Assembly (NCBI RefSeq): GCF_038008685.1 | Contig: NZ_JBBOZQ010000001.1 | Span: 4,402,001 to 4,466,000, forward strand | DNA from: Lysinibacillus sp. FSL W8-0992 | GTDB taxonomy: Bacteria > Bacillota > Bacilli > Bacillales_A > Planococcaceae | Reading direction: 5' to 3' | Length of the DNA: 64,000 nucleotides | In this document: one piece after another, positions 1 to 9,280 of the stretch | Numbering within the stretch: the first letter of the stretch is position 1 | How the letters are laid out: each line of letters opens with the position of its first letter | Position numbers and translations under genes: made by a program | Notes under the pieces: generated by a model | Databases searched by the model: none | What the model was told of the DNA's origin: nothing | Seen by the model: the letters and a program-made list of their open reading frames with translations, nothing else

Positions 1-2413
1 TTTGGCGCTCTGCTCCTTTGTTAGTGAACTTACGGAACACATCTTGCGGTTCTTTCAAGACAGAGCCACCAGTTTGCTTCGTTAGTTGCTCGACAAGTGT
101 ATCATTCACAGGACGTAATTCATATTCTGCACTGTACGGTACGCTTAGTCCAGCCTGGTAAATCGCCTGTTCTTCGTCAGCAATACGGAAAAAAATCAAC
201 CCTGGTTTAGCTTGGACAACTGCACGTACTTGCGAAGCAGAAATCGTTTCAAGCTGCAAATCAAGCTCCTCGCCAGATTCATCAACAGCGACAATATCTA
301 AAAAGGCAGCTTCATTTGTCGGGTCCGTAATGATAAATGAGCCATCTGTATCAAGACGTACATCATAGGCTACATCATTATAACTTGGTAGCATTTGCGA
401 AATAATTGTTTGCCAAAATGATCCCCATCCTTGCCATCTTGCCCAGTCACCAGCCCATTTCCCTGTCGAATCTGATGTGAAAGCGAAAGTTTTACCAAGT
501 CCATATTGCCATTGAGCCAATACAGGGTCTTCCTTCTCGCTTTCGGCAATCACAGCAGCTCCCTGCTTCGCTGTCGTACCAATATATGCATTCATTTGTG
601 GCACACCATTTGCAAAGAGTGCATTCCATCCAGCTGCATTATAAATTGTAGGGTAAAATGGATTGTCTTCTATATAAGTACGGGAAATCATTGCTGTCTC
701 ACGTGATAAAATTGAAGGAATTGTTTGTTCATCAATGACATCATAGAAACGACCACTACCCATTTCACTTAATGACTGTAGTAAGTTGCCATCTGCATCT
801 TGTCCAATCGCCACTGTAGAAAGTGTAATCCCTTGTTCCTTACCATTTTCAATTAAATCCTCATAATTGCCTGATTGCGACTGTCCATCAGTTAATAAAA
901 TAATATGCTTCCTCTGCAATTTTAAATCTGCCAAACTATCATATGCCGCTGCAAGTGAACTATATATTTCCGTACCACCACCTGGAGTTACCGATAAAAT
1001 CGTATCGACTGCTTCCTCTTTATTACCAAGCGGTCCAGTTTCAATGATTTCCCAAGGTCGATCATCAAAGGCAATAAACCCAAGCGTATCCTCATCGCGT
1101 AACATTTCAACTGATCGTGCGGCCGCTTCTTTCGCTAGCTCTAATTTTGAGCCATACATACTTCCTGAACGGTCAAGTACGATGACAAGTCCTAGCGATG
1201 GCAATTGCTCTTTACCCTTTATCTCCATCTCAACAGGTAATAATGTTTCAATCGGCGTTTTAAAATAGCCACCCAAGCCGAAGCTATTTTCACCGCCGAC
1301 CATTGTAAAGCCAACACCAAAGTTTTTGACTGCCTGCTCAATAACGCCCATCTTCGCTTCACCGACTAAGTGTCCAGGTACATTATCAAAAATTATAGCG
1401 TTATATTGCAAATAGCTAGAAAGTTCATTTGGTAAGCTTGCTGCATCTATCACATCATAGGAGATTGAATTCGCCCCTAGCGCTGCAGCAATTGGTGATG
1501 TCGTATCGTAGCCATTAACAATGAGTAAATGTGGCTCACTTTGCACCATTGTAATACTTGTTAATTTATTATTTTCAAAAATAGCATCTTGTCCAACTTG
1601 CACGTGTGCCTCATATTTTACAAGCCCCTCTGCAGTTGCCGTATGTTTATATGTGAAAACATTTGAACCTTGTGCAAGTTCTACAGACTCGCGATGAATG
1701 AGTTTGTCATTTTCGTACAGTAATAGTTCACCTTGTCCTGCAGCTGTAGCATTTACTTCCGTAACAAGCTGCTGCTGTTCACCTACGTAAGCTACTTGTG
1801 GTGTGACAAAGCTTTTTAGCGACACATCATTCGTCACACTTTGATGAAATGGAATGACATCTACACTAATATTGGAGCCCTTTAGCTTCGTTGCAAAATC
1901 TAGTGCGCTCCCTTGTGTCTCATTGGCATCTGTTAGTAAAACAAGTCTTGTTGCCTTTTTAGGATCGACAATACCTGTAGCAAGTTGAAGACTTTGCTCA
2001 ATATTCGTTTGGTCTGTTCCTTTGACTTCAGTAAATTTGGGAACTTCCTTTAATGATTTCGATAAAATCGCTTCTGTTTGGAGAGTTGATGAAAAAGAGT
2101 AAATCCCTGCAAGTTGTTCATCCTTTTTCGATTTCAAACTTTCCTCTATAAAACTAGTCATTTCCGCTTCTGTGTTATTCATCGAAGCAGAACGGTCAAC
2201 TAAATATAATACTTGCTCGTCCTTTACTGGTAATAAAATATAGGGCGCTGCGAGTGCAAAGACCAAACAACCGATTGCTATTACACGAATGCTCATTACA
2301 ACAAGATGACTTTTTTTCAGGCGCATACGCTCTTGCCAATAAGTCCACCCAAAGTACATAAACAATGGCACTAATAACAATAAGGCTAATGGCGTATCAA
2401 TTCGTAAATCCAC
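1..2413 (-). CDS. VWA-domain membrane protein with two VWA segments, 3' end outside window
   Basis: The gene starts at GTG 2413 and overlaps the end of the preceding gene by 17 bases; it runs off the left edge, so at least 804 residues are visible. Translating the minus strand gives an N-terminal membrane segment (LALLLLVPLFMYFGW) and a second near residues 40-57. A first VWA-like segment follows (LYLVDRSASMN, a DxSxS MIDAS motif). A middle part resembles glutamine-amidotransferase-like folds seen in this family, and a second VWA segment has VIVLDRSGSMYGSKLELA. VWA domains bind metal and protein ligands; a surface-exposed role next to a MoxR ATPase is usual for MoxR/VWA systems. It is the last visible gene of the operon. 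The family is clear, the exact function is unknown. Confidence 0.85.
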   Translation of the reverse strand, partial: MDLRIDTPLALLLLVPLFMYFGWTYWQERMRLKKSHLVVMSIRVIAIGCLVFALAAPYILLPVKDEQVLYLVDRSASMNNTEAEMTSFIEESLKSKKDEQLAGIYSFSSTLQTEAILSKSLKEVPKFTEVKGTDQTNIEQSLQLATGIVDPKKATRLVLLTDANETQGSALDFATKLKGSNISVDVIPFHQSVTNDVSLKSFVTPQVAYVGEQQQLVTEVNATAAGQGELLLYENDKLIHRESVELAQGSNVFTYKHTATAEGLVKYEAHVQVGQDAIFENNKLTSITMVQSEPHLLIVNGYDTTSPIAAALGANSISYDVIDAASLPNELSSYLQYNAIIFDNVPGHLVGEAKMGVIEQAVKNFGVGFTMVGGENSFGLGGYFKTPIETLLPVEMEIKGKEQLPSLGLVIVLDRSGSMYGSKLELAKEAAARSVEMLRDEDTLGFIAFDDRPWEIIETGPLGNKEEAVDTILSVTPGGGTEIYSSLAAAYDSLADLKLQRKHIILLTDGQSQSGNYEDLIENGKEQGITLSTVAIGQDADGNLLQSLSEMGSGRFYDVIDEQTIPSILSRETAMISRTYIEDNPFYPTIYNAAGWNALFANGVPQMNAYIGTTAKQGAAVIAESEKEDPVLAQWQYGLGKTFAFTSDSTGKWAGDWARWQGWGSFWQTIISQMLPSYNDVAYDVRLDTDGSFIITDPTNEAAFLDIVAVDESGEELDLQLETISASQVRAVVQAKPGLIFFRIADEEQAIYQAGLSVPYSAEYELRPVNDTLVEQLTKQTGGSVLKEPQDVFRKFTNKGAERQ

Positions 2414-4142
2414 GACGTCGTTGCACCTCCCACTCTGCTACAAGCAAACATAAAATAATGAGTATTAACCAAGGGACAAATGAAGCCTTTGATACTTCTT
2501 CTTTGCCATTTTGCTGAAGCTCTCCAAGCGTATAGCTCGTCCCTTCTTCTATCACACGTTCAGGTGCCTGTAGTTGCACGATAAGACGTTTTTCTTCACT
2601 ACTTGAGCGAGCCATGTAAATACCTGGCTGCATCGGTGCAGTTAATAAACCGTTAGTGATTGACGATAAAAATTCATCGTCCTGAGAATAGACACTCCAA
2701 TCTCCTTGTGCTAACGCAACTGAACGTTGCTCATTTGGTGCGAAAATGCCAAGAGATCCTACTGATTCAGATAATTGTTGTTCCGCACTCCATAAAAATA
2801 ACGGGAACGAAGGATATAATGGCCAATCCGTATCTGCAATATCAGCTAGAACGATAATATCCCCTTGTGGTGATCGTTGAATAAATGGTTTATCACCTAC
2901 TGTGGCAATTGTTTTATAGCCATCAAAAGCAGGATACAGAGCACTTACATAAATATCATTTAACTCACTAAATGCAAATAAAGCATCGCTCGTTGTTTTT
3001 ACCTCACCATTAATTTCCTTTTTTTCTACATCATCACGTCCAATTAATACTAACGGTCTTTGTATTTTTTGAAGTAATGACGTTTGATTTGTTACGATGG
3101 TAGCATTTTGGTTATCCGCTAGTTGTAATGACGGTACAATCTTTACATTATTATTAATAGATTGAAAGCCCTTTTGAATAAGTTGATGCATGCTTTGGTC
3201 GACAACGATATTCGCTGTTGCAGTTTGAAGCACAACCGATTGTGTATTATCCACTGCATAATCATCTTTCACATCAATGTTCGCTGTTATAGTATCCATT
3301 AAAGGTAAATCTTTAAATGTTTTAGTCGTAGCTTCATTCGCTGATAAAGATATTTTCTCGTCCATTATCACTTCACCTTGATTATTTTGAAGTGTAATTG
3401 TCAGCTCATGCTTCTGGTCGGTATCGTTTTGTAGTTGTACTAACGCCATCGTAGATTTACCGTCTGTCGTTGCCGCAAAGCGTGTAATTGCAACATTTGT
3501 TAATCCCTTTTCAGCACCATATACGAGCCATTTCACTGAATCTTTCTCCATTGGCAATTGTTTTTTATCGAGTGAATCTGTAAAGACGTAAATCGATGTT
3601 TGCGTATCACCAACAAACGCTTGTGCGACGTCAAGCGCCTTATTCATTTGCGCAGTTTCATACGTTACATGTAAATCTTGAATCGCTTTTTCAATATTTT
3701 TCACATTAGTTTCCTGCTGTAGTACTGCTTGTGGCGTATTGCCCGTTGTTATTAATGTAACAGGTCGTCCGTCAAGTTGCTTCACTAATGATTGCATTTC
3801 TTTTTTATGTGCATCAAATGTAGATTGCTCTTTACCGGCTAGCATTGTAGCGGACGTATCAACGATAAAAATCGTCTGCGCACCCGCAATAGTGCTTTTT
3901 TTCACATACGGATTCATCAGTGCTAGCACTAATAGGAGCAATGCTAGCAATTGCAAATAGAGCAACGCATTTTTTTGTAAATGCTTTAAATATGGAGAAA
4001 CCCGAGTTTCTTGCATAATTTCAGACCAAAAAAGTGTTGAGGACACCGGTTGATCGGTATATTTTTTTCGGAAGAAATAATAGAGCAGGACAATGACCGG
4101 GATGATGGCCGTCCAGCTAAAAATAATTTGACTAAAGCCCAA
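2397..4142 (-). CDS. BatA-type VWA membrane protein
   Basis: A 581-residue protein. The first 80 residues carry two membrane segments separated by an arginine/lysine-rich loop, the BatA N-terminal arrangement. A VWA domain follows, with FIVDTSATM as MIDAS motif (DxSxT/S) near residue 92. A long extracytoplasmic beta-rich part comes next, then a final membrane helix (FVPWLILIILCLLVAEWEV) close to the C-terminus. It lies between the DUF58 gene (11-base gap) and the second VWA gene (17-base overlap), so the three are almost certainly cotranslated. In known MoxR systems such proteins act with the AAA ATPase on envelope or secreted targets; the target here cannot be read from sequence. Confidence 0.88.
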   Translation of the reverse strand: MGFSQIIFSWTAIIPVIVLLYYFFRKKYTDQPVSSTLFWSEIMQETRVSPYLKHLQKNALLYLQLLALLLLVLALMNPYVKKSTIAGAQTIFIVDTSATMLAGKEQSTFDAHKKEMQSLVKQLDGRPVTLITTGNTPQAVLQQETNVKNIEKAIQDLHVTYETAQMNKALDVAQAFVGDTQTSIYVFTDSLDKKQLPMEKDSVKWLVYGAEKGLTNVAITRFAATTDGKSTMALVQLQNDTDQKHELTITLQNNQGEVIMDEKISLSANEATTKTFKDLPLMDTITANIDVKDDYAVDNTQSVVLQTATANIVVDQSMHQLIQKGFQSINNNVKIVPSLQLADNQNATIVTNQTSLLQKIQRPLVLIGRDDVEKKEINGEVKTTSDALFAFSELNDIYVSALYPAFDGYKTIATVGDKPFIQRSPQGDIIVLADIADTDWPLYPSFPLFLWSAEQQLSESVGSLGIFAPNEQRSVALAQGDWSVYSQDDEFLSSITNGLLTAPMQPGIYMARSSSEEKRLIVQLQAPERVIEEGTSYTLGELQQNGKEEVSKASFVPWLILIILCLLVAEWEVQRRRGFTN

Positions 4143-4153
4143 AACGGCTCACC

Positions 4154-5026
4154 TCACCTAATCCAATGTGCTTTTAATAATTGCTGAAAGATTGCATGTT
4201 GCAACCCGTCCTCCACCTTGAGTTGCAGTTTACGCACGCCAAAGCGACGGCAAATGGTTTCAAACTCTTCTTCGTGAAGGCGACGTCTTGCCTCATACGT
4301 ATTTAGTACTTTTGATGACATCGTGACATTTACATCACGCCCTGTTTCACGGTCGAGTAAACGCACATCTCCTGCATAATGAGGGGATAGCTCCTCCTCA
4401 GTAACGATTTGTAAAATGCGGACATCTCCTGCAAAACGGGGTAATCTTTTCAATAACTGCTCCCATTCCTCAATAGGTTCAAGCCCATCAGTCACGATGA
4501 ATAGCACAGTACTATCCTTTGGTAAAGCCTTTAATGCTCCCTGTGCAAAGCCTGCTGTATAAGTTGCTTGTTCAATTTCTGTTACAACTTGCAAAAAGGC
4601 ACGACGATACATTGCACCTTTACGACGAAACGGTGGCTTCACGTCATCCTGCACATAAGCAAACGATAAACGGTCATCACGCCCAAGTACCATTAATCCA
4701 AGTGAAGCAACGATTTGCCGCGCAAACGTCCATTTTGCTTGATCGCCCATTGATTTTGTTGCATCTAATAAAATATGCACTCTCATTTCTTGCTCATCTA
4801 AAAAACGTTTAATAAAATATTTATCGGTTCTTGCATAGACGTTCCAATCTACTTGTCGCACATCATCACCTAAATGATATTCGCGGAAATCAGAGAAATC
4901 AAGGGATGCCCCGAAGCGCTGCGAACGATGCGAGCCTTTATGCTGGCCGCGCATTTTGGAGGCAGTCGCCACTTGGAAACGACTTATTTTCGCTAACCAA
5001 TCTTCGGGCAATATGTTTTTTGTCAT
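4154..5026 (-). CDS. DUF58 domain protein (YeaD-like)
   Basis: A 290-residue soluble protein with the DUF58 hallmark near residue 44 (FSDFREYHLGDDVRQVDWNV), followed by a VWA-like core with LLDATKSM and LFIVTDG. DUF58 proteins are standard partners of MoxR ATPases; in B. subtilis the equivalent pair is yeaC-yeaD. The start ATG overlaps the stop of the MoxR gene as ATGA (5023-5026), a sign of translational coupling. No membrane segment is visible, unlike many DUF58 proteins that carry two N-terminal helices, so this is the short soluble form. The family assignment is firm. Its biochemical role is not established from the sequence. Confidence 0.9.
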   Translation of the reverse strand: MTKNILPEDWLAKISRFQVATASKMRGQHKGSHRSQRFGASLDFSDFREYHLGDDVRQVDWNVYARTDKYFIKRFLDEQEMRVHILLDATKSMGDQAKWTFARQIVASLGLMVLGRDDRLSFAYVQDDVKPPFRRKGAMYRRAFLQVVTEIEQATYTAGFAQGALKALPKDSTVLFIVTDGLEPIEEWEQLLKRLPRFAGDVRILQIVTEEELSPHYAGDVRLLDRETGRDVNVTMSSKVLNTYEARRRLHEEEFETICRRFGVRKLQLKVEDGLQHAIFQQLLKAHWIR

Positions 5027-6018
5027 CGACTTACGCCTTGCTGTACTTTTTCTAAAATAACGTCTATCACATCATCTGCTGTTTTACCTGAAGCCTCCCC
5101 TTCATAATTCAGCAGCATTCGGTGACGTAATACGGGCTTCGCCACTGACTTAATATCCCCAACAGACACATGAAAGCGTCCACTCATTAAAGCTCTAGCT
5201 TTCGCTAACTTAATTAAGCTTTGCAAGCCACGAGGTCCACTGCCATACATAACATAGTGCCTTACTTCATCGATAGTATCTGCGCTTTCAGGGTGTGTTG
5301 CCACAACAAGATCTGCTGCAAACTCAAGCATCTCATCAGCAATCATCACTTCCTTAACCATTTGCTGCGCCATAATTAGTCCATCTGTATCCAAAACTTT
5401 TTGTAAGCTTACTTCCTGCGCACCTGTTGTCCGCTTCATAATTTCCATAAGCTCACTTTTCTCTGGATATGGAACGAGAATTTTACAAAGGAAACGGTCC
5501 ATTTGCGCCTCAGGCAACGGATATGTACCTTCCATTTCAATTGGGTTTTGTGTAGCTAGGACAAAAAATGGTTTTGCCATTTTCTTCGTATCCCCTAAAA
5601 TCGTAACCGTTTTTTCCCCCATTGCTTCAAGCAAGGCACTTTGCGTTTTTGGTGTTGCGCGGTTAATTTCATCTGCCAATACCATTTGACTAAAAATTGG
5701 CCCTGGCTGGAATGCAAACTGCTGTCTGCCATCTGCTGTGCGCTCAATCATGCTTGTTCCTGTAATATCAGCAGGCATTAAATCCGGCGTGAATTGAATA
5801 CGTGAAAAAGATAAATCGAGCACTTCAGAGATTGTACGAATGAGCATCGTTTTCCCTAATCCAGGAAGCCCTTCTAACAGCGCATGACCGTCTGCAAGGA
5901 CTGCATATAATGTGTAATCAATTGCTTCTTCTTGTCCAACAATAAAACGATGAATTTCATCTTTTACTTGTTGTAATTTCGTACCCATTTCGACATACTG
6001 TTGTTCTGTAAATGCCAT
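5023..6018 (-). CDS. MoxR family AAA+ ATPase (YeaC-like)
   Basis: A 331-residue AAA+ ATPase of the MoxR clade. Walker A is GLPGLGKT (residues 50-57), Walker B is VLADEINR (113-120), followed by the MoxR signature TPKTQSALLEAMGE and sensor region FVLATQNPIEMEGTYPLPEA. The length is normal for the family. MoxR ATPases act as chaperone-like remodelers that work with VWA proteins, here probably the DUF58 and two VWA products encoded directly downstream. The start is preceded by an AGGAGGAG site at a good distance. It follows the coiled-coil gene by 11 bases within the same operon. Confidence 0.95.
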   Translation of the reverse strand: MAFTEQQYVEMGTKLQQVKDEIHRFIVGQEEAIDYTLYAVLADGHALLEGLPGLGKTMLIRTISEVLDLSFSRIQFTPDLMPADITGTSMIERTADGRQQFAFQPGPIFSQMVLADEINRATPKTQSALLEAMGEKTVTILGDTKKMAKPFFVLATQNPIEMEGTYPLPEAQMDRFLCKILVPYPEKSELMEIMKRTTGAQEVSLQKVLDTDGLIMAQQMVKEVMIADEMLEFAADLVVATHPESADTIDEVRHYVMYGSGPRGLQSLIKLAKARALMSGRFHVSVGDIKSVAKPVLRHRMLLNYEGEASGKTADDVIDVILEKVQQGVSR

Positions 6019-6029
6019 GTTTTCTCCTC

Positions 6030-7490
6030 CTACTGCTGCTCAATAGTCGTGAAATATGATTGCACGACTTGTTGTAAATCTTTCGGCAATTGTAAACGCT
6101 CTGAGCTTTCTAAATAGCTGTCTTTATATGAGCCAATTACTTCTTCATACGGTCGGATAGAACCTTTCGTAATCGGTCCATTTCCTTGTTGCTCAGATAC
6201 ATGCGAACCGTCGCCTAATTGCCCGCCATCGACAGTCGTTTCATTAGATCCACCAATTCTAGGTGTAGTTAATAAGTTTCGGCTGCCTTGACCGCTCCCC
6301 GCACCATTTCCTAAACCAGAACCTGAGCCACTTCCTTGACCTTGACCTTGACCTTGACCTTGCCCTTGACCCTGTCCTTGTCCTTGTCCTTGTCCTTGTC
6401 CTTGTCCTTGGCCCTGTCCTTGGCCTTGGCCTTGCTGGTTGCCTTGTGATTGCCCGTTGCCTGTTGCTTGCTGGGAACCATTTTGGGAATTATTTTGTCC
6501 TTGCTGTCCCGATTGCCCTTGTTGACTGCTCGGCTGTGCGTTACCTGAAGAATGTTGATTCGAGTTTGAATTGCTCTGCTTGTTATTATTTGTACTATTA
6601 GCACTAGCAATAGCATTTTGTAATGTATTGCTTGCTGGTTTCCCTAAATTGCTCATCGCAGTTTGCGTTGTATTCGCACTTTGTGTAAGCTGTTGCTGCA
6701 TCTGAGCAAGCTCTTTCAACTGTGCGATTTCCTCTTTTGATAAAGCGTCATTGTTATTGTCTGCAGCACCTTCTTTACTCGCAGTCTGCTTATCTTTTAA
6801 TTGCTGTTCTTTTAGAGCTAATTCCTTCTGCTTTTTCACAACTTCACGTAATGCTTCTTCGGCAGTTTGTGTTTCTTTTAATGTATTTTGTAATTCCTTT
6901 AACTGCTCTTTCACTTCTTTTGTCTCTGCTTTTTTCTCTAACTTGGCAACTTCTTTTTTAATGTCCTCAATAACAGCCTTTTCTTTTTCAACTTCAATCG
7001 CTTCAATTTGTGTTGCCGCTGGGAACATATAAAGTACTGCTAATACGACAGCTGTCACAAAAAGGCCGACGAAGGCTTGAGTTCGAAACAAATTTTTCTT
7101 TCGAGCTTTAAATTCAGCAAAGGCATTTTCCGACTTTTGGACAGCTTTTGCAAGTAAAGATTGCACGAGTGGATCTTTGTCATCTTTAAATGACAATGCT
7201 GTTACTAATTCATTATGAGCGAAGTAATAATCCAACGCATGCAATGCTTCCTTCTCTTTAACACGTCGCCACCACATTAAAACAACTGTAGCAAGTATGC
7301 CAATAATAAAGGTAGCAAGCGCAATTTGACGATAATATGGCCAAACAAACAATCTTGATACAAGGACGAGCAAAGCACTCGAAAGCAATGCTAAAAACAA
7401 CCCGTACTGTGCAATTGGTAGACTTTTCTCAAATGTTAAACTGTTTTTTGCACGCTGAATAAATTTTCGTAATTGCTGTCGACGCTCCAT
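6030..7490 (-). CDS. membrane-anchored coiled-coil protein with Gly-Gln repeat
   Basis: A 486-residue protein that I do not recognise as a named family. It begins with a short basic segment and two membrane helices (about residues 25-47 and 52-72), has a third helix near residue 140, then a long Lys/Glu/Gln coiled coil (about 165-275). An Asn/Ser/Gln-rich linker leads into an alternating Gly-Gln run of roughly 35 residues (about 350-390). The C-terminal part is charged and ends in a short helical segment. The gene sits between the ABC permease and the MoxR gene with gaps of about 12 bases on either side. It could tether or organise the MoxR/VWA machinery at the membrane, but that is inference. 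Confidence 0.75.
   Translation of the reverse strand: MERRQQLRKFIQRAKNSLTFEKSLPIAQYGLFLALLSSALLVLVSRLFVWPYYRQIALATFIIGILATVVLMWWRRVKEKEALHALDYYFAHNELVTALSFKDDKDPLVQSLLAKAVQKSENAFAEFKARKKNLFRTQAFVGLFVTAVVLAVLYMFPAATQIEAIEVEKEKAVIEDIKKEVAKLEKKAETKEVKEQLKELQNTLKETQTAEEALREVVKKQKELALKEQQLKDKQTASKEGAADNNNDALSKEEIAQLKELAQMQQQLTQSANTTQTAMSNLGKPASNTLQNAIASANSTNNNKQSNSNSNQHSSGNAQPSSQQGQSGQQGQNNSQNGSQQATGNGQSQGNQQGQGQGQGQGQGQGQGQGQGQGQGQGQGQGQGQGSGSGSGLGNGAGSGQGSRNLLTTPRIGGSNETTVDGGQLGDGSHVSEQQGNGPITKGSIRPYEEVIGSYKDSYLESSERLQLPKDLQQVVQSYFTTIEQQ
6340..6432 (-). repeat. hexanucleotide-rich tract encoding Gly-Gln repeats
   Basis: Within the coiled-coil gene, near-identical 6-base units (CAAGGA/CAAGGT/CAAGGC on the coding strand) encode alternating Gln and Gly. 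Such simple tracts are prone to copy-number change by slippage. The tract stays in frame here. Confidence 0.8.
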
Positions 7491-7502
7491 GCTGTTTCCT
7501 CC

Positions 7503-8348
7503 TCATCGATTACTCTTCATATTGGCACGTAATTTTTTAATCGCAATCGATAAACTTAACACGATAATTAAAATATAAACTACTAAATAGGTAATCCATA
7601 CTGGGAACTTCACTCCGCTAAGCTCGGTTAACGCGTCTCCCATAGATGGAGAAATAAGTGTAAGCATTAAAGCACCTGGATTAATAGATGCCCAAAAATA
7701 TGTCATAAATGAAGAACTTGTTGCAATCGTATTGCCCATTTGATGGAATGCCATCGATAGGAAGAAGAAAAACGCCGTAATTCCACCTAAAAAAATGATT
7801 GAACCGTACGTAGCTATCATTGCGACAATTGTTTTCTTCGTAATAGTTGAAAACATAACACCAATACTGCCAATTGCAACAACTGTTAATAAGTAAAATA
7901 AAAAGATTGAAATAAGTTGTGAAGGTGATACCCCACCAAATAAAAATACTAAACTGTACAACGGTAGCCCTGCGATTAACATTAATACTAAAAACGCTAC
8001 GGATGACAATAATTTACCAATGATAATTTGTGTTGAGCTTTGTGTAGTTGTTAGTAAAATATTTAACGTTTGCTTTTCTCGTTCACTACTAATTGCCCCA
8101 GCAGTTAAACTCGGTGTAATGAAAAGAACGAGTGCCATTTGTAAAATTGTCAGTACTGCAAACATCATAAAGCTTGTGTCGGGTCTGAAGAAGCCTTTGC
8201 CGGTAAATTCAGTCGTCAGCAGTAAAAAGCCTGCGATAAAAATACAAATCACTGCTAGATAAAACATTAAACCTGAAAAGCTTTTAAAAGAACGGAAGCG
8301 TAACTTCAATTCTTTTACAAGTACAGGGTTATAAAACCTTTCCATCAT
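7503..8348 (-). CDS. ABC-2 type transporter permease
   Basis: A 281-residue integral membrane protein with about six hydrophobic segments. The N-terminus (NPVLVKELKLRFRS) and the conserved SSEREKQTLNILLTTTQSS segment between the second and third helices are typical of ABC-2 permeases. The start ATG overlaps the stop of the ATPase gene as ATGA (8345-8348), so it is the cognate permease of the upstream ATP-binding protein. Its place in an operon with a MoxR/VWA set is a conserved-looking arrangement for Bacillales. The substrate is unknown. Confidence 0.92.
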   Translation of the reverse strand: MMERFYNPVLVKELKLRFRSFKSFSGLMFYLAVICIFIAGFLLLTTEFTGKGFFRPDTSFMMFAVLTILQMALVLFITPSLTAGAISSEREKQTLNILLTTTQSSTQIIIGKLLSSVAFLVLMLIAGLPLYSLVFLFGGVSPSQLISIFLFYLLTVVAIGSIGVMFSTITKKTIVAMIATYGSIIFLGGITAFFFFLSMAFHQMGNTIATSSSFMTYFWASINPGALMLTLISPSMGDALTELSGVKFPVWITYLVVYILIIVLSLSIAIKKLRANMKSNR

Positions 8349-9280
8349 TGATTGTCCGCTCCCTTCGTAATCGCCATAAAGACATCCTCTAAATCTTTTT
8401 CTTCTTCACTCAATGCATAAATTGGTAAATCCGCAAGCATTGCCTTTTTCAGTAACATGATTTGTTCACTGTCCGTTCCACGGTAATTAAAGGCAATTTC
8501 CAATCGATTGTCCATCACATCTATTGAAGAAATAAGTGGATCTTCTTCCAAAAATGCACGTACTTCATTTAAACAATCCGAAACCTTAATGACAATGCGC
8601 TTTTCCCCTTGTAACTGAGCTTGAATAGTAGCAACATTGCCATGGGCAATCAGTTTACCATTATCAATAACGCCAATTTCATCGCACATTTCAGCTAGCT
8701 CTGGCAAAATATGCGAGGAAATTAAAATGGTTTTTCCCATGGATTTTAAATTGCGTAAAATATCACGCATTTCTACTCGCGCACGTGGATCTAATCCTGA
8801 AGCAGGTTCATCCAAGATTAATACCTTTGGATCATGGATGAGGGCTCTTGCTAAACATAGACGCTGCTTCATTCCTCTTGATAGTAAATCTACATATTCA
8901 AAACGTTTATTAGTTAAATTAACGAGCTCTAGTAACTGTGGTATCAGCACTTTACGGTCCTGCGTTCCAATGCCATAGCTCGCACCATAAAAGTCTAAAT
9001 ATTCATCTACCTTTAGTTGGTCGTATACACCGAAGAAATCTGGCATATAGCCTATTTGTTTACGCACTTCTTTTGGTTCCTTAATGACACTTTTTCCGTT
9101 AATCAATGCATCGCCTGAAGTTGGGGAAAGCAATGTTGCTAAAATCGAAAATGTTGTCGATTTCCCAGCACCATTGGCACCTACAAAACCAAACACTACC
9201 CCTTCCTCCAATGATAGATTTAAATGATCTAGTGCTATGAAGGAGCCATACTTTTTTGTTAAATCACGAATCTCAATCAT
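8345..9280 (-). CDS. ABC transporter ATP-binding protein
   Basis: A 311-residue ATPase with Walker A GANGAGKST (residues 34-42), the signature LSRGMKQRLCLARAL (about 133-147) and Walker B VLILDEPASGLDP (about 153-165), then the H-loop SSHIL. The signature reads LSRGM instead of LSGGQ, common in ABC-2 (CcmA/YtrB-like) ATPases. A C-terminal extension of about 90 residues follows the catalytic domain. It shares a one-base TAATG junction with the upstream gene and overlaps the permease gene by four bases. It powers the neighbouring permease; the transported molecule is not evident. Confidence 0.95.
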   Translation of the reverse strand: MIEIRDLTKKYGSFIALDHLNLSLEEGVVFGFVGANGAGKSTTFSILATLLSPTSGDALINGKSVIKEPKEVRKQIGYMPDFFGVYDQLKVDEYLDFYGASYGIGTQDRKVLIPQLLELVNLTNKRFEYVDLLSRGMKQRLCLARALIHDPKVLILDEPASGLDPRARVEMRDILRNLKSMGKTILISSHILPELAEMCDEIGVIDNGKLIAHGNVATIQAQLQGEKRIVIKVSDCLNEVRAFLEEDPLISSIDVMDNRLEIAFNYRGTDSEQIMLLKKAMLADLPIYALSEEEKDLEDVFMAITKGADNQ

